A DNA stretch of 64,000 nucleotides from Enterobacter sp. RHBSTW-00994. GTDB taxonomy: Bacteria > Pseudomonadota > Gammaproteobacteria > Enterobacterales > Enterobacteriaceae. The position numbers were made by a program, and so were the translations under genes. Each line of letters opens with the position of its first letter. Position 1 is the stretch's first letter. Shown one piece after another: positions 9,577-19,952 of this stretch. Under the pieces are notes generated by a model. That model saw only the letters and a list, made by a program, of their open reading frames with translations. It searched no databases and was not told the origin of the DNA. The stretch covers positions 3,738,588 to 3,802,587 of the forward strand of contig NZ_CP056199.1 of NCBI RefSeq assembly GCF_013782625.1. The letters run 5' to 3'.

Positions 9577-10419
9577 ATGTCTTACGAAAATCATCAGGCG
9601 TTAACGGGCTTAACGCTGGGCAAATCGACTGACTACCGCGACACCTATGATGCAACGTTGCTGCAAGGTGTCCCACGTAGCTTAAACCGCGATCCATTAG
9701 GACTGCATGCGGATGCACTCCCTTTTGTTGGCGGCGATATCTGGACGCTGTATGAACTCTCCTGGCTTAACGCCCGTGGCCTGCCACAAGTTGCCGTAGG
9801 CCATGTTGAACTGGATTATGCCAGTAGCAATCTGGTGGAATCGAAAAGCTTCAAGCTCTATCTCAACAGTTTTAACCAGACAAAATTCAGCAGTTGGGAT
9901 GATGTCCAGCGCACCCTGGAACGGGATTTAAGCGCCTGCGCGCAAGGAGACGTGACGGTTTCACTTTATCGTCTGGATGAACTGGAAGGCCAGCCAATTG
10001 CCCACTTCCATGGAACCTGTATCGACGATCAAGAGATTGAAATCGAGAGTTATGAATTCAGTGCTGACTATCTCGAAAATGCAACCCGCAGCAACGTGGT
10101 GGAAGAGACGCTGGTCAGCCATTTGTTGAAATCCAACTGCCTGATCACGCATCAGCCTGACTGGGGTTCCGTTCAAATCCAGTACCGTGGACCGAAAATC
10201 GACCGCGAAAAACTGCTGCGGTATCTGGTGTCGTTCCGTCACCATAACGAGTTCCACGAACAGTGCGTGGAGCGCATCTTCAACGATATTCAACGTTTTT
10301 GTCAGCCAGAGAAGCTAAGCGTATATGCACGCTATACCCGTCGTGGTGGGCTGGATATCAACCCATGGCGCACCAACACCGATTTTGTTCCGGCAACCGG
10401 TCGTTTGGTTCGTCAGTAA
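9577..10419 (+). CDS. queF: 7-cyano-7-deazaguanine reductase QueF
   Basis: NADPH-dependent reduction of preQ0 nitrile to preQ1 in queuosine synthesis, a cytoplasmic enzyme of the tunnelling-fold family. The 280-residue bimodular form is present: the QueF motif ESKSFK at residues 88-93 and the catalytic Cys188 in [16 protein letters not shown], which forms the thioimide with the substrate. Length agrees with the E. coli form. A weak GC hairpin follows at 10438-10455. Confidence 0.97.
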   Translation: MSYENHQALTGLTLGKSTDYRDTYDATLLQGVPRSLNRDPLGLHADALPFVGGDIWTLYELSWLNARGLPQVAVGHVELDYASSNLVESKSFKLYLNSFNQTKFSSWDDVQRTLERDLSACAQGDVTVSLYRLDELEGQPIAHFHGTCIDDQEIEIESYEFSADYLENATRSNVVEETLVSHLLKSNCLITHQPDWGSVQIQYRGPKIDREKLLRYLVSFRHHNEFHEQCVERIFNDIQRFCQPEKLSVYARYTRRGGLDINPWRTNTDFVPATGRLVRQ

Positions 10420-10533
10420 CATTTATTTTGAAAATATGCGCGGTTCATTCCGCGCTTTGGGTTGTGAAACGTCATAAGCCAGGGCTATTGTAATCAACAG
10501 GGAAAGACGATAATCGTCCCGTAAGGAGCTCAC

Positions 10534-11898
10534 TTGATTACACATATTAGCCCGCTTGGCTCAATGGATATGTTGTCGCAGCTGGAAGTGGACATGCTTA
10601 AACGCACGGCCAGTAGCGACCTTTATCAACTGTTTCGTAACTGTTCACTTGCCGTACTGAACTCCGGAAGTCTGACCGATAACAGCAAAGAGCTGCTGTC
10701 ACGCTTCGAAAGCTTTGATATCAACGTGCTGCGCCGCGAGCGTGGCGTAAAACTGGAAGTGATTAACCCGCCGGAAGACGCCTTTGTCGACGGACGAATT
10801 ATTCGCTCACTCCAGGCCAATCTGTTTGCCGTACTACGCGATATCCTGTTTGTTAACGGACAGATCCACAACGCAGGCCGCTTCCAGCATCTCGACCTGG
10901 AAAGCTCCGTTCATATTACCAACCTGGTGTTCTCTATTCTGCGAAACGCCCGCGCGCTGCATGTCGGTGAAGCGCCAAATATGGTGGTGTGCTGGGGTGG
11001 CCATTCGATTAATGAGACCGAATATCTCTACGCCCGCCGGGTGGGGACACAGTTGGGTCTGCGCGAATTAAATATCTGTACAGGGTGTGGCCCTGGCGCA
11101 ATGGAAGCCCCGATGAAAGGGGCGGCAGTGGGTCATGCTCAACAACGCTATAAAGAAGGGCGTTTTATCGGCATGACTGAGCCGTCCATTATTGCGGCTG
11201 AGCCACCTAACCCATTAGTTAACGAGCTGATCATCATGCCGGATATCGAAAAGCGGCTTGAGGCTTTCGTCCGTATCGCTCATGGGATCATCATCTTCCC
11301 TGGTGGTGTAGGTACAGCGGAAGAGCTGCTTTACCTGCTCGGTATTCTGATGAACCCGGCCAACAAAGATCAGGTTCTGCCATTGATCCTGACAGGGCCG
11401 AAAGAGAGCGCCGATTACTTCCGCGTGCTGGATGAATTTATTGTTCATACGCTAGGCGCAGAGGCTCGTCGTCACTATCGCATTATCATTGATGATGCGG
11501 CGGAAGTGGCACGCCAGATGAAAAAAGCGATGCCGTTGGTGAAAGAGAATCGCCGTGATACCGGCGATGCCTACAGCTTCAACTGGTCAATTCGTATTGC
11601 TCCAGATCTGCAAGTTCCGTTCGAGCCTTCGCACGAGAATATGGCAAACCTGAAGCTTTACCCGGATCAACCGGTTGAGGTTCTGGCTGCCGACCTGCGC
11701 CGAGCCTTCTCTGGTATCGTCGCGGGTAACGTGAAAGAGATGGGTATTCGTGCCATTGAACAGTTTGGCCCGTATAAAATTCATGGCGACCGGGAGATGA
11801 TGCGTCGTATGGATGACATGCTGCAGGGTTTTGTTGCCCAGCACCGCATGAAGTTACCGGGCTCTGCTTACATCCCTTGTTACGAGATTTGCACGTAA
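10534..11898 (+). CDS. ppnN: Pyrimidine/purine nucleotide 5'-monophosphate nucleosidase PpnN
   Basis: Hydrolyses nucleoside 5'-monophosphates to base and ribose 5-phosphate; in E. coli the enzyme is stimulated by (p)ppGpp. The 454-residue protein has an N-terminal alarmone-binding region, a central Rossmann domain of the lysine-decarboxylase/LOG type with [15 protein letters not shown] and the signature [15 protein letters not shown], and a C-terminal family extension. The start is the TTG at 10534, supported by a strong AAGGAG site ten bases upstream and an N-terminus ([14 protein letters not shown]) as in E. coli. Confidence 0.96.
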   Translation: MITHISPLGSMDMLSQLEVDMLKRTASSDLYQLFRNCSLAVLNSGSLTDNSKELLSRFESFDINVLRRERGVKLEVINPPEDAFVDGRIIRSLQANLFAVLRDILFVNGQIHNAGRFQHLDLESSVHITNLVFSILRNARALHVGEAPNMVVCWGGHSINETEYLYARRVGTQLGLRELNICTGCGPGAMEAPMKGAAVGHAQQRYKEGRFIGMTEPSIIAAEPPNPLVNELIIMPDIEKRLEAFVRIAHGIIIFPGGVGTAEELLYLLGILMNPANKDQVLPLILTGPKESADYFRVLDEFIVHTLGAEARRHYRIIIDDAAEVARQMKKAMPLVKENRRDTGDAYSFNWSIRIAPDLQVPFEPSHENMANLKLYPDQPVEVLAADLRRAFSGIVAGNVKEMGIRAIEQFGPYKIHGDREMMRRMDDMLQGFVAQHRMKLPGSAYIPCYEICT

Positions 11899-11919
11899 CA
11901 CTCCTGCACTTCTCATCAG

Positions 11920-11954
11920 GCCGGATATCGCGCAATCGCTATCCGGCTTTTTTT
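11920..11954 (+). terminator. Rho-independent terminator of ppnN
   Basis: GCCGGAT at 11920-11926 pairs with ATCCGGC at 11941-11947 and is followed by seven T. It ends the ppnN transcript before the sdaC promoter region. Confidence 0.88.
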
Positions 11955-12422
11955 ATTCTCTCCTCATACCCCAGGTAACAAATAGATATTACTTATGACT
12001 CTTACATAATCGGCCGAACGCAAACGATTACTTCGTTTTATTGACCACAAATTATCAGCCTTAATCTAAATTACCCGCAAGAAAACACTAAAATCGCATC
12101 TCTTTACAGCGTAAGACGCCTATCTCACTGGTCAGGCTTTCATGACATATATTGTTAATGGTAGCCTTCGCGCCCGTAAATTCTCTTTGATGTTTTTTTA
12201 ACAGATAAATGGTCTAAAGATACCCACATCAAAAGTAGATTATTGCATTTGGGATCGCGATCACTGATAGATTCATAACTAGAATGTATCTTTCCGCCCG
12301 CCAATAGTTACGGGCAAAAATTATTAAAAAACCGTCACTGAACGAATTTCATATTACCGTCAGGCACTTTTTCATCGGATTTGACTAAAAACCTGACAAT
12401 TTGCTTCCTCCAGGAGATACAG
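11955..12422 (+). promoter_or_regulatory. Long upstream region of sdaC
   Basis: 468 AT-rich bases without a credible gene. This is the promoter region of the serine uptake and degradation operon. TTTGGGATCGCGATCACTG near 12247-12265 resembles one strong half (GATCAC) and one weak half of a CRP site; CRP and Lrp effects on sdaC are known in E. coli. The last bases CTCCAGGAGATACAG supply a good ribosome binding site. Nothing else is evident. Confidence 0.5.
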
Positions 12423-13712
12423 ATGGAAACCACTCAAACCAGCACCGTTGCTTCGATTGAATCCCGAAGTGGATGGCGCAAAACCGATACCATGTGGATG
12501 CTTGGCCTTTACGGCACAGCAATCGGCGCTGGTGTATTATTCCTGCCAATCAACGCAGGCGTTGGCGGTCTTATTCCGCTGATTATTATGGCAATCATTG
12601 CCTTCCCAATGACCTTCTTTGCACACCGTGGCCTGACCCGCTTTGTGCTTTCCGGTAAAAACCCAGGTGAAGACATCACCGAAGTGGTTGAAGAACATTT
12701 TGGCGTTGGCGCGGGTAAACTGATCACCCTGCTCTACTTCTTCGCGATTTACCCGATTCTGTTGGTTTATAGTGTGGCTATCACCAACACCGTTGAAAGT
12801 TTCATGACGCACCAGTTGCACATGACACCACCACCACGTGCCATCCTGTCTCTGATTCTGATCGTAGGTATGATGACCATCGTACGCTTCGGCGAGCAGA
12901 TGATTGTAAAAGCGATGAGCGTGCTGGTATTCCCGTTCGTGATTGCCCTGATGGTACTGGCTTGCTACCTGATTCCTAACTGGAACGGCGCGGCCCTGGA
13001 AACGCTGTCACTGAGCAGTGCATCAACAACGGGTAACGGCCTGCTACTGACCCTGTGGCTCGCCATTCCGGTTATGGTCTTCTCCTTCAACCACTCCCCA
13101 ATCATCTCCTCTTTTGCTGTTGCGAAGCGTGAAGAGTACGGCAATGGCGCAGAGAAAAAGTGCTCCAGCATCCTGGCTCGTGCTCATGTGATGATGGTTC
13201 TGACCGTTATGTTCTTCGTCTTTAGCTGCGTACTGAGCCTCTCTCCAGCGGATCTGGCTGCGGCGAAAGAGCAGAACATCTCTATCCTGTCTTACCTGGC
13301 AAACCACTTTAATGCACCTGTAATTGCGTGGATGGCACCTATCATCGCGATTATCGCGATCACCAAATCCTTCCTGGGCCACTATCTGGGCGCTCGTGAA
13401 GGCTTCAACGGTATGGTGATCAAATCTCTGCGCGGTAAAGGTAAGAGCATTGAAATCAACAAACTGAACAAAATCACTGCATTGTTCATGCTGGTGACCA
13501 CCTGGGCAGTTGCAACCCTGAACCCTAGCATCCTTGGCATGATCGAAACGCTGGGCGGCCCGATTATTGCGATGATTCTGTTCCTGATGCCGATGTACGC
13601 GATTCAGAAAGTACCCGCGATGCGTAAATACAGCGGCCATATCAGCAACGTATTCGTTGTGATTATGGGTCTGATTGCCATCTCTGCGATTTTCTACTCA
13701 CTGTTCAGCTAA
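12423..13712 (+). CDS. sdaC: Serine/H+ symporter SdaC
   Basis: Inner-membrane high-affinity L-serine transporter (hydroxy/aromatic amino acid permease family). Start ATG at 12423 follows AGGAG and gives METTQTS and 429 residues, equal to E. coli; the frame extends 14 codons further upstream without support. About 11 hydrophobic helices are visible, beginning with [19 protein letters not shown]. It is followed after 61 bases by sdaB, so serine is imported and deaminated by one operon. A GC hairpin (TGCGCCG/CGGCGCA, 13719-13740) between the two lacks a T-run and is probably a processing or attenuation element. Confidence 0.96.
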   Translation: METTQTSTVASIESRSGWRKTDTMWMLGLYGTAIGAGVLFLPINAGVGGLIPLIIMAIIAFPMTFFAHRGLTRFVLSGKNPGEDITEVVEEHFGVGAGKLITLLYFFAIYPILLVYSVAITNTVESFMTHQLHMTPPPRAILSLILIVGMMTIVRFGEQMIVKAMSVLVFPFVIALMVLACYLIPNWNGAALETLSLSSASTTGNGLLLTLWLAIPVMVFSFNHSPIISSFAVAKREEYGNGAEKKCSSILARAHVMMVLTVMFFVFSCVLSLSPADLAAAKEQNISILSYLANHFNAPVIAWMAPIIAIIAITKSFLGHYLGAREGFNGMVIKSLRGKGKSIEINKLNKITALFMLVTTWAVATLNPSILGMIETLGGPIIAMILFLMPMYAIQKVPAMRKYSGHISNVFVVIMGLIAISAIFYSLFS

Positions 13713-13773
13713 TACCTCCTGCGCCGTCTTCGGGCGGCGCACTCCTCCTCTGACTGATAGCAATGGACGCATC

Positions 13774-15141
13774 ATGATTAGCGTATTCGATATCTTTAAA
13801 ATCGGTATTGGTCCTTCCAGCTCTCACACTGTCGGGCCAATGAAAGCCGGTAAACAATTCACGGATGACTTGATTTCACGCGGCATTTTGCACGACACAA
13901 CCCGCGTGGTTGTCGATGTTTACGGTTCCCTTTCCCTCACCGGTAAAGGCCACCATACCGATATCGCCATTATCATGGGTCTGGCGGGTAACCTGCCTGA
14001 TACCGTTGATATTGACGCAATCCCTGGTTTCATCCAGGACGTGAATACTCACGGTCGTTTGCTACTGGCAAACGGCGAACACGAAGTTGAATTCCCGGTT
14101 GATCAGTGCATGAATTTCCATGCCGACAACCTGCCGCTGCACGAAAATGGGATGCGTATTACTGCGCTGGCAGGCGATAAAGTGCTTTACAGCCAAACGT
14201 ACTATTCCATCGGCGGCGGTTTTATCGTCGACGAAGACCATTTTGGTCAGGCGGACAACGCAACGGTTGCTGTGCCTTACCCGTACAAGAATGCTGCAGA
14301 TTTACAACGTCATTGCCAAGAAACCGGTTTATCGCTTTCTGGCCTGATGATGAAAAATGAGCTGGCGCTGCACAGCAAAGAAGAGCTGGAACAGCACTTT
14401 GCCAACGTCTGGGACGTGATGCGCGGCGGTATCGAGCGTGGTATCACCACCGAAGGCGTACTGCCTGGCAAACTACGCGTGCCACGTCGTGCAGCTGCAC
14501 TTCGTCGTATGCTGGTCAGCACAGACAAAACCACCACCGACCCAATGGCGGTTGTAGACTGGATCAACATGTTTGCACTGGCCGTTAACGAAGAAAATGC
14601 CGCCGGTGGACGTGTAGTCACTGCGCCAACAAACGGCGCATGCGGCATCGTTCCGGCAGTTCTGGCCTATTACGACAAATTTATCCGCGAAGTGAACGCA
14701 AACTCACTGGCTCGCTACATGTTGGTCACCAGTGCCATTGGTTCGCTGTATAAGATGAACGCCTCTATTTCTGGCGCTGAAGTTGGCTGCCAGGGCGAAG
14801 TCGGCGTGGCCTGCTCTATGGCAGCAGCCGGTCTGGCTGAACTGTTGGGGGCAAGCCCGGCACAGGTGTGTATTGCCGCCGAAATCGGTATGGAACACAA
14901 CCTGGGCCTGACGTGTGACCCGGTAGCAGGACAGGTTCAGGTTCCCTGCATCGAACGTAACGCTATTGCCTCTGTGAAAGCGGTCAATGCCGCGCGCATG
15001 GCACTGCGTCGCACCAGCGAACCCCGAGTCTGTCTCGATAAAGTCATCGAAACCATGTACGAAACGGGTAAAGATATGAACGCCAAATACCGAGAAACCT
15101 CTCGTGGTGGCCTGGCGATGAAGATCGTGACCTGCGATTAA
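13774..15141 (+). CDS. sdaB: L-serine dehydratase 2
   Basis: [4Fe-4S] enzyme converting L-serine to pyruvate and ammonia. The 455-residue protein starts MISVFDIFKIGIGPSSSHT, the family N-terminus; the frame upstream overlaps sdaC and is ignored. The beta domain is N-terminal and the alpha domain C-terminal, with the conserved cysteines in GCQGEVGVACSMAAAG and GLTCDPVAGQVQVPCIERN that hold the cluster. Pairing with sdaC identifies it as SdaB rather than SdaA. Confidence 0.96.
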   Translation: MISVFDIFKIGIGPSSSHTVGPMKAGKQFTDDLISRGILHDTTRVVVDVYGSLSLTGKGHHTDIAIIMGLAGNLPDTVDIDAIPGFIQDVNTHGRLLLANGEHEVEFPVDQCMNFHADNLPLHENGMRITALAGDKVLYSQTYYSIGGGFIVDEDHFGQADNATVAVPYPYKNAADLQRHCQETGLSLSGLMMKNELALHSKEELEQHFANVWDVMRGGIERGITTEGVLPGKLRVPRRAAALRRMLVSTDKTTTDPMAVVDWINMFALAVNEENAAGGRVVTAPTNGACGIVPAVLAYYDKFIREVNANSLARYMLVTSAIGSLYKMNASISGAEVGCQGEVGVACSMAAAGLAELLGASPAQVCIAAEIGMEHNLGLTCDPVAGQVQVPCIERNAIASVKAVNAARMALRRTSEPRVCLDKVIETMYETGKDMNAKYRETSRGGLAMKIVTCD

Positions 15142-15147
15142 GTCCAA

Positions 15148-15178
15148 AAGAAGCCTCGTTTTGCGAGGCTTCTTCCCA
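15148..15178 (+). terminator. Terminator of sdaCB
   Basis: AAGAAGCCTCG and CGAGGCTTCTT (15148-15158 and 15164-15174) form an 11-bp stem with a short TTTTG loop. The following sequence is T-poor (CCCATTT), so termination may be less than complete. Confidence 0.75.
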
Positions 15179-15252
15179 TTTGCTCCAACGCTATTCGTTT
15201 CATCCCACCGACAGTGTTACCCTTTACCCAGTAGATTTAAGGGAGATTATCT

Positions 15253-16011
15253 GTGGCTGTTCATTTGCTTATCGTCGACGCACTCAACCTCATTCGCCGC
15301 ATTCATGCGGTACAAGGCACACCCTGTAAAGACACCTGCCTGCATGCGCTGGAACAGCTTATTCGCCATAGCCAGCCAACCCACGTGGTTGCCGTATTCG
15401 ATGATGAAGCACGTAATACCGGCTGGAGGCATCAGCGCCTGCCTGATTACAAAGCAGGACGAGCCCCGATGCCTGAAGATCTTCATGCTGAAATGCCCAT
15501 AATCCGCTCGGCCTTTGAGCAATACGGTTTTTCCTGCTGGGGTGCGCAAGGTAATGAAGCCGACGATCTGGCCGCAACACTTGCCGTTAAAGTGGCGGAA
15601 GCCGGGCATCAGGCGACGATTGTCTCGACCGATAAAGGTTACTGCCAGTTATTATCTCCCACCATTCGCATCCGCGACTACTTCCAGAAACGCTGGCTCG
15701 ATGCTCCGTTTATTGCCAGTGAATTTGGGGTATCGCCACAACAACTCCCCGACTACTGGGGGCTGGCAGGCATCAGCAGTTCAAAAGTCCCTGGGGTGGC
15801 AGGAATCGGGCCTAAAAGCGCAGCACAGTTGTTAACGGATTTTCAGGATCTGGAGGGAATTTATGCCCATCTGGAAGACATACCGGAGAAATGGCGCAAA
15901 AAACTTGAAGTACACAAAGAGATGGCATTCACATGCCGCGAGATTGCCCGCCTGCAGACGGATTTACAACTGGATGGCAACCTACAGCAATTACGCTGGG
16001 TAAGAGAATAA
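15253..16011 (+). CDS. xni: Flap endonuclease Xni
   Basis: Cytoplasmic flap endonuclease related to the 5' nuclease domain of DNA polymerase I, able to remove branched 5' ends. It starts at GTG 15253 behind GGGAGA and gives [16 protein letters not shown], the E. coli N-terminus; 252 residues. Metal-binding aspartates are seen in [22 protein letters not shown] and [10 protein letters not shown], and the helix-3-turn-helix DNA-binding segment in [17 protein letters not shown]. In E. coli the next genes are the fuc operon, which has been removed here just after the xni stop. Confidence 0.95.
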   Translation: MAVHLLIVDALNLIRRIHAVQGTPCKDTCLHALEQLIRHSQPTHVVAVFDDEARNTGWRHQRLPDYKAGRAPMPEDLHAEMPIIRSAFEQYGFSCWGAQGNEADDLAATLAVKVAEAGHQATIVSTDKGYCQLLSPTIRIRDYFQKRWLDAPFIASEFGVSPQQLPDYWGLAGISSSKVPGVAGIGPKSAAQLLTDFQDLEGIYAHLEDIPEKWRKKLEVHKEMAFTCREIARLQTDLQLDGNLQQLRWVRE

Positions 16012-16019
16012 ATCTCGAT

Positions 16020-16106
16020 GGCACGTGTGGAACCTTTGCGACGGACATCACAGGAGTACTTACGCCGCACGGAAATACGCTTTTAAATGATGAGGTAACG
16101 CCGTAA
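16020..16106 (+). pseudogene. fucU: Relic of the fucU 3' end
   Basis: The 28 codons ending at TAA 16104-16106 translate to a peptide ending FATDITGVLTPHGNTLLNDEVTP in this frame. From memory the E. coli FucU fucose mutarotase ends with [23 protein letters not shown], so FA..ITG....GN.LL...VTP line up without gaps, immediately upstream of fucR as expected. There is no start codon and the frame begins within a few bases of the xni stop. I read this as the leftover end of fucU after deletion of fucO, fucA, fucP, fucI, fucK and most of fucU. Confidence 0.75.
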
Positions 16107-16164
16107 TCTCATGCCGGTATGCCCGCGTAACGCGGGTGTTCGTCAGATGATGGGACGATTAATC

Positions 16165-16881
16165 ATGAAAGAGGCCCGCCAGCTAGCCATTCTGGACCTG
16201 CTGATAAACCATAAGAGCCTGACAACTGAAGCCTTGTCCGTAGCACTTAGCGTCAGCAAAGAGACGATCCGCCGCGATCTCAGTGAACTGCGGGCGCAGG
16301 GGAAAATACTCCGCAATCACGGACGAGCGAAATACATTCATCGGGAAAACCAGGACAGCGGTGACCCCTTCCAAAGTCGCCTGAAAAGCCATTATGCGCA
16401 CAAAGCGGATATCGCCCGCGAAGCCTTATCCTGGATTGAAGAAGGAATGGTGATAGCGTTGGATGCCAGTTCAACCTGTTGGTATTTAGCCCGGCAATTA
16501 CCCGATATCGACCTTCACGTTTTCACAAACAGCCAGCCCGTCTGCCAGACGCTCAGTAAACGTAAACACATACAGCTCACTTGTTCAGGTGGCACTCTGC
16601 AGCGTAAATATGGATGTTATGTCAATCCCTCGCTCATTTCTCAGCTCCGATCGTTTGAGATCGATCTGTTTGTTTTTTCTTGCGAAGGTATTGATAACAG
16701 CGGCATGCTGTGGGATTCAAATACGGTTAATGCTGATTACAAATCACTTTTGCTTAAACGTACTGCACAATCACTATTGCTGATCGACAAAAGCAAATTT
16801 AACCGTTCGGGGGAAGCCCGTATCGGGCATCTTGATGACGTGACGCACATCATTTCTGATGCGCAGATTACCGCAAGATAA
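16165..16881 (+). CDS. fucR: DeoR-family regulator FucR without its operon
   Basis: L-fucose operon activator of the DeoR/GlpR family, 238 residues. The N-terminal winged helix-turn-helix includes LTTEALSVALSVSKETIRRDLSEL (about residues 19-42); the C-terminal sugar-phosphate sensing domain has ALDASSTCWYLARQL and CEGIDNSGMLWDSN. The start MKEARQ at 16165 matches E. coli; the frame extends to 16111 without support. All fuc structural genes that normally precede it are missing from this locus, yet the reading frame and domains are intact. It may regulate fucose genes elsewhere or have a new target. Confidence 0.9.
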   Translation: MKEARQLAILDLLINHKSLTTEALSVALSVSKETIRRDLSELRAQGKILRNHGRAKYIHRENQDSGDPFQSRLKSHYAHKADIAREALSWIEEGMVIALDASSTCWYLARQLPDIDLHVFTNSQPVCQTLSKRKHIQLTCSGGTLQRKYGCYVNPSLISQLRSFEIDLFVFSCEGIDNSGMLWDSNTVNADYKSLLLKRTAQSLLLIDKSKFNRSGEARIGHLDDVTHIISDAQITAR

Positions 16882-16883
16882 CC

Positions 16884-16911
16884 TGGGTGGAGGCGTTCAC
16901 CGCCACCCAGT
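16884..16911. terminator. Hairpin between fucR and rlmM
   Basis: CTGGGTGG and CCACCCAG enclose a loop in the 47 bases between the convergent fucR and rlmM stops. There is no strong T-run on either strand, so termination is inferred from position and stem strength only. Confidence 0.45.
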
Positions 16912-16928
16912 CAGAGCATAACAACAGA

Positions 16929-18029
16929 TTATCGCTCGTCGCGACGCCCACCCACCGCGGCCCACCAGCGACGCACATGTACAGTCACTTCTTCACGGTC
17001 GTGGTAAAGCTGGCGTGCCTGAATTTCAGCATTAATGCCTTGCGCACTCAGTTGCTCTTCAATAAATGCCAGGTTCTGCGAGACTTCCTCGTAGCGCTTT
17101 TTCATTGGCAGTTTGAGGTTAAAAATCGTCTCGCGACACCAGCCATTGACCAGCCATGTCGCCATCAGCGCAGCCACTTTGGCGGGCTTTTCAACCATAT
17201 CACACACCATCCAGGTGATATTGTTGCGGCTTGGGCGATAGCGGAAGCCATCTTCACGCAACCATGTCACCTGTCCGGTATCCATCAGGCTCTGCGCCAT
17301 TGGACCATTATCAACCGAAGAAACCCACATATTGCGTTTCACCAGTTGATAGGTCCATCCGCCCGGGCATGCCCCCAGATCAACGGCATACATACCGTTT
17401 GCCAGGCGCTCATCCCATTCGTCAGCCGGAATAAAGACGTGGAACGCCTCTTCAAGTTTAAGTGTTGAACGGCTCGGAGCATCTGACGGGAACTTAAGAC
17501 GTGGGATACCCATGTAAAACGGTGAATTGTTATTGGTATACGAATAACCGGTATAACAGCAACCAGGCGCGATAAAGAAAACATGTACAACCGGGCGCTT
17601 TGGCGTTTCATAGTTCGTCAACACGCCTGCATCACGTAACGCTGCACGAAGTGGGACGGTGAATTTACGGCAGAACTTCATCAGCTCTTTGCTTTCATTG
17701 GTATCCGCCACTTCAACGCGCAGATCGCCCCCCTTTTCTACCACGCCTTGCAACATACCCGTGACAGGCGTAATGCGGTCTTCCGGCGGGAGATCCTTGA
17801 GTAACTCACCGGCAACGAACATCTGACGAGCAAAGATCAGTGAGCTAAATGGTAGCTCACGCGCCAGTTTGTCGGCATCGTCTTGCTGATAGCACTCGAA
17901 CACCACATAGCCCGCATTCTCTTTTACGCGCGCAAACCCGAACACTTCGCGTTTAGCGGCCTTATCCGTAATTTCCGCGGCGCACTCTTTCTCAAACCCT
18001 GGGCGACAATATAAAACAACCTTATTCAT
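16929..18029 (-). CDS. rlmM: 23S rRNA 2'-O-ribose methyltransferase RlmM
   Basis: Methylates the ribose of C2498 in 23S rRNA using SAM. An N-terminal THUMP-like region is followed by a Rossmann methyltransferase domain with [24 protein letters not shown] and [10 protein letters not shown]. Starting at the ATG of [10 protein letters not shown] (18029) gives 366 residues, the E. coli length; an in-frame ATG two codons earlier is an alternative. The start overlaps the ygdD stop by 8 bases. A Chi-type GCTGGTGG lies on the minus strand at 16962-16969. Confidence 0.96.
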   Translation of the reverse strand: MNKVVLYCRPGFEKECAAEITDKAAKREVFGFARVKENAGYVVFECYQQDDADKLARELPFSSLIFARQMFVAGELLKDLPPEDRITPVTGMLQGVVEKGGDLRVEVADTNESKELMKFCRKFTVPLRAALRDAGVLTNYETPKRPVVHVFFIAPGCCYTGYSYTNNNSPFYMGIPRLKFPSDAPSRSTLKLEEAFHVFIPADEWDERLANGMYAVDLGACPGGWTYQLVKRNMWVSSVDNGPMAQSLMDTGQVTWLREDGFRYRPSRNNITWMVCDMVEKPAKVAALMATWLVNGWCRETIFNLKLPMKKRYEEVSQNLAFIEEQLSAQGINAEIQARQLYHDREEVTVHVRRWWAAVGGRRDER

Positions 18030-18417
18030 GGACAACGCCCCTGCGTTTCAGACGGATTGCTCCGATTAACATCAATACCCAACCTGCCAGGAAGCTTACG
18101 CCACCGACAGGTGTAACAAACGCCCACAGGCGTAAATGTGAAAGCGCCAGGCAGTATAGGCTGCCGCTAAACAGCACCGTACCCAACGCCAGGAAAACAC
18201 TGCTCCAGTAAAACCAGATACTGATACGACGCTGCATCGCAACAGCCAGGCCAAAAATAGCCAACGTGTGAAACGCCTGGTATTCAAGGCCGGTCTGGAT
18301 CCAGCCCATCTCTACAACCCCTAAAGATTTGCTTAACACATGCGCACCAAATGCGCCCAGTGCGACAAAAATAAAGCCACTCACCGCGGCAAAAATCAGC
18401 ATGAATCGGCTGGTCAT
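18022..18417 (-). CDS. ygdD: DUF423 inner-membrane protein YgdD
   Basis: Small integral membrane protein of 131 residues with four hydrophobic segments and the conserved [10 protein letters not shown] motif after the first helix. Function unknown; family DUF423. It overlaps rlmM by 8 bases and lies 40 bases after gcvA, all on the minus strand, the same order as in E. coli, so the three may be cotranscribed. Confidence 0.92.
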   Translation of the reverse strand: MTSRFMLIFAAVSGFIFVALGAFGAHVLSKSLGVVEMGWIQTGLEYQAFHTLAIFGLAVAMQRRISIWFYWSSVFLALGTVLFSGSLYCLALSHLRLWAFVTPVGGVSFLAGWVLMLIGAIRLKRRGVVHE

Positions 18418-18457
18418 GTTTCTGTCCTAAAGTGATGCGTGCTCGGCACACAAAAAG

Positions 18458-19375
18458 TTATGGTTCATACCTGAAGCGGAATTTTTCTTGCTCGCTCGCC
18501 GCTTTCGCCAGAATCCACTGCCGGAAGGCGGCTATTTTACCCAGTTCTGCCTGGCTGTCATGGCAAACCAGATAAAACGCATTCTTGCTGACCAGAACAT
18601 CATTAAAAGGGCAGACCAGGCGGCCCGCCTCAATTTCGGACTGGGACATCACGTTGTTTGCCAACGCCACGCCCTGCCCGTGTATTGCAGCCTGTAACAC
18701 CATCGCACTGTGGCTAAAAATGGGGCCTTGCTGCACATTTATATGATTAAGACCCAATTGCCGGGTATAAGTTTGCCAATCACGGCGAGAAGCATCATGT
18801 AATAACGTATGTTGCGCTAAATCAGCTGGCGTTTTCAACGCCTTATCGCCGGTCAATAAAACCGGAGAGCAGACTGGCAACAGATATTCTGCGTATAATT
18901 TTTCAACACGTAATCCAGGCCAGTTGCCCCGCCCGTAAAAAATCGCCACATCGACATCATCCGCTAGCTTATCTTCCTGACGGTCCACAGCCTGGATCCG
19001 CACGTCGATTCCCGGATAAGCTGAGTTAAAGCTTGTGAGTCGGGGAACCAGCCACTGAATGGCAAAACTGGGCAATAAACTGACTGTCAGCGCGCCTTTT
19101 GCACTGCGCGCCTGTAGCTTGCGCGTCGCTTCGGTAAGCTGGGAAAAAATCTCTTTAATATCCTGAAAATAACTCTGCCCCTCTTCCGTTAATAGCAACG
19201 ATCGGTTGCGGCGACGAAACAGCTTGAGGCCCAGAAAATCCTCGAGAGACTTGATTTGATGACTTACTGCGGCCTGTGTCACAAAAAGCTCATCGGCTGC
19301 GCGAGTGAAACTCAGATGACGTGCTGCTGCATCAAAAACACGTAATGCATTTAGAGGTGGTAATCGCTTCGACAT
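18458..19375 (-). CDS. gcvA: LysR-type regulator GcvA
   Basis: Controls the glycine cleavage operon gcvTHP and drives transcription of gcvB, the divergent sRNA. The 305-residue protein has an N-terminal LysR helix-turn-helix (LSFTRAADELFVTQAAVSHQIKSLE shortened: helix around residues 22-45) and a C-terminal periplasmic-binding-like effector domain. The 128 bases to the gcvB start hold the shared control region, including TTAACCTATTAG near 19424-19435, which contains a CTATTAG sequence of the GcvA-site type. Confidence 0.96.
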   Translation of the reverse strand: MSKRLPPLNALRVFDAAARHLSFTRAADELFVTQAAVSHQIKSLEDFLGLKLFRRRNRSLLLTEEGQSYFQDIKEIFSQLTEATRKLQARSAKGALTVSLLPSFAIQWLVPRLTSFNSAYPGIDVRIQAVDRQEDKLADDVDVAIFYGRGNWPGLRVEKLYAEYLLPVCSPVLLTGDKALKTPADLAQHTLLHDASRRDWQTYTRQLGLNHINVQQGPIFSHSAMVLQAAIHGQGVALANNVMSQSEIEAGRLVCPFNDVLVSKNAFYLVCHDSQAELGKIAAFRQWILAKAASEQEKFRFRYEP

Positions 19376-19468
19376 GGTTATCTGGCTTAGATGTTAACGG
19401 CATTTAACATATAGGAAACAACAGTTAACCTATTAGTTTTTTTAATCTGAGCCATTATAATTTGTCCG

Positions 19469-19497
19469 TTGAGGAACTACCAGCAAATACCTATAGT
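19469..19497 (+). promoter_or_regulatory. gcvB promoter
   Basis: TTGAGG at 19469-19474 and TATAGT at 19492-19497, with a 17-base spacer, end six bases before the expected gcvB 5' end at 19504. The weak -35 box suits a promoter that needs GcvA as activator. Confidence 0.75.
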
Positions 19498-19503
19498 GGC
19501 GGC

Positions 19504-19711
19504 ACTTCCTGAGCCGGAACGAAAAGCTTTTTTTGGAATGCGTGTTCTGAAGGGCTTTTGGCTTACGGTTGTGATGTTGTGTTGTTGTGTTTGCAATTGG
19601 TCTGCGATTCAGACCACGGTAGCCAGGCTACCAATTTTTCACTTCCTGTACATTTACCCTGTCTGTCCATAGTGATTAATGTAGCACCGCCAATTTGCGG
19701 TGCTTTTTTTT
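19504..19711 (+). ncRNA. gcvB: GcvB small RNA
   Basis: About 208-nt Hfq-dependent RNA repressing many amino-acid and peptide transporter mRNAs. The 5' end ACTTCCTGAGCCGG, the GU-rich R1 seed region GGTTGTGATGTTGTGTTG (about 19566-19590), the conserved ACCCTGTCTGTCC segment and a terminal hairpin GCACCGC-caattt-GCGGTGC followed by a long T-run match the E. coli RNA. It is divergent from gcvA and faces ygdI. A short reading frame across it (19469-19672) is coincidental. Confidence 0.97.
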
Positions 19712-19724
19712 CGCTTATCGATTG

Positions 19725-19952
19725 TTAATGCTCAATCTCTTGCATCTCTTTCACATCAGTCCGGTTGATCTGCTGCTTGTTACCGTTCGCATCTTTGTAT
19801 GAGATCATCCCGGTGTCATTATCCGTTCCTGGTTTCCCTTCGGAGACGATAGAACGGCCGTCAGTGGTGTGCATTACATAGTTGTTACCCGAACAGGCAC
19901 TCAGGACAAAGGTAAACATACAGGCAGAAAGGATGGCGGCTGTCTTTTTCAT
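19725..19952 (-). CDS. ygdI: Lipoprotein YgdI
   Basis: 75-residue DUF903 lipoprotein. The signal peptide ends in the lipobox LSAC, giving an acylated cysteine at residue 20; the remainder is a small beta-rich domain with VMHTTDGRSI and the segment DTGMISYKDANGNKQQINR. Function unknown. It is a paralogue of YgdR at 47188-47406 in this window. The stop lies 13 bases from the gcvB terminator, with the genes convergent. Confidence 0.93.
   Translation of the reverse strand: MKKTAAILSACMFTFVLSACSGNNYVMHTTDGRSIVSEGKPGTDNDTGMISYKDANGNKQQINRTDVKEMQEIEH

Noticed and set aside
16111-16164. Longer fucR start.
   Set aside because: The added 18 residues have no family support and cover a GC hairpin (CCCGCG/CGCGGG, 16130-16144).
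19469-19672. 67-codon frame on the plus strand after gcvA.
   Set aside because: It lies within gcvB, whose ends and terminator are clear; no ribosome site.
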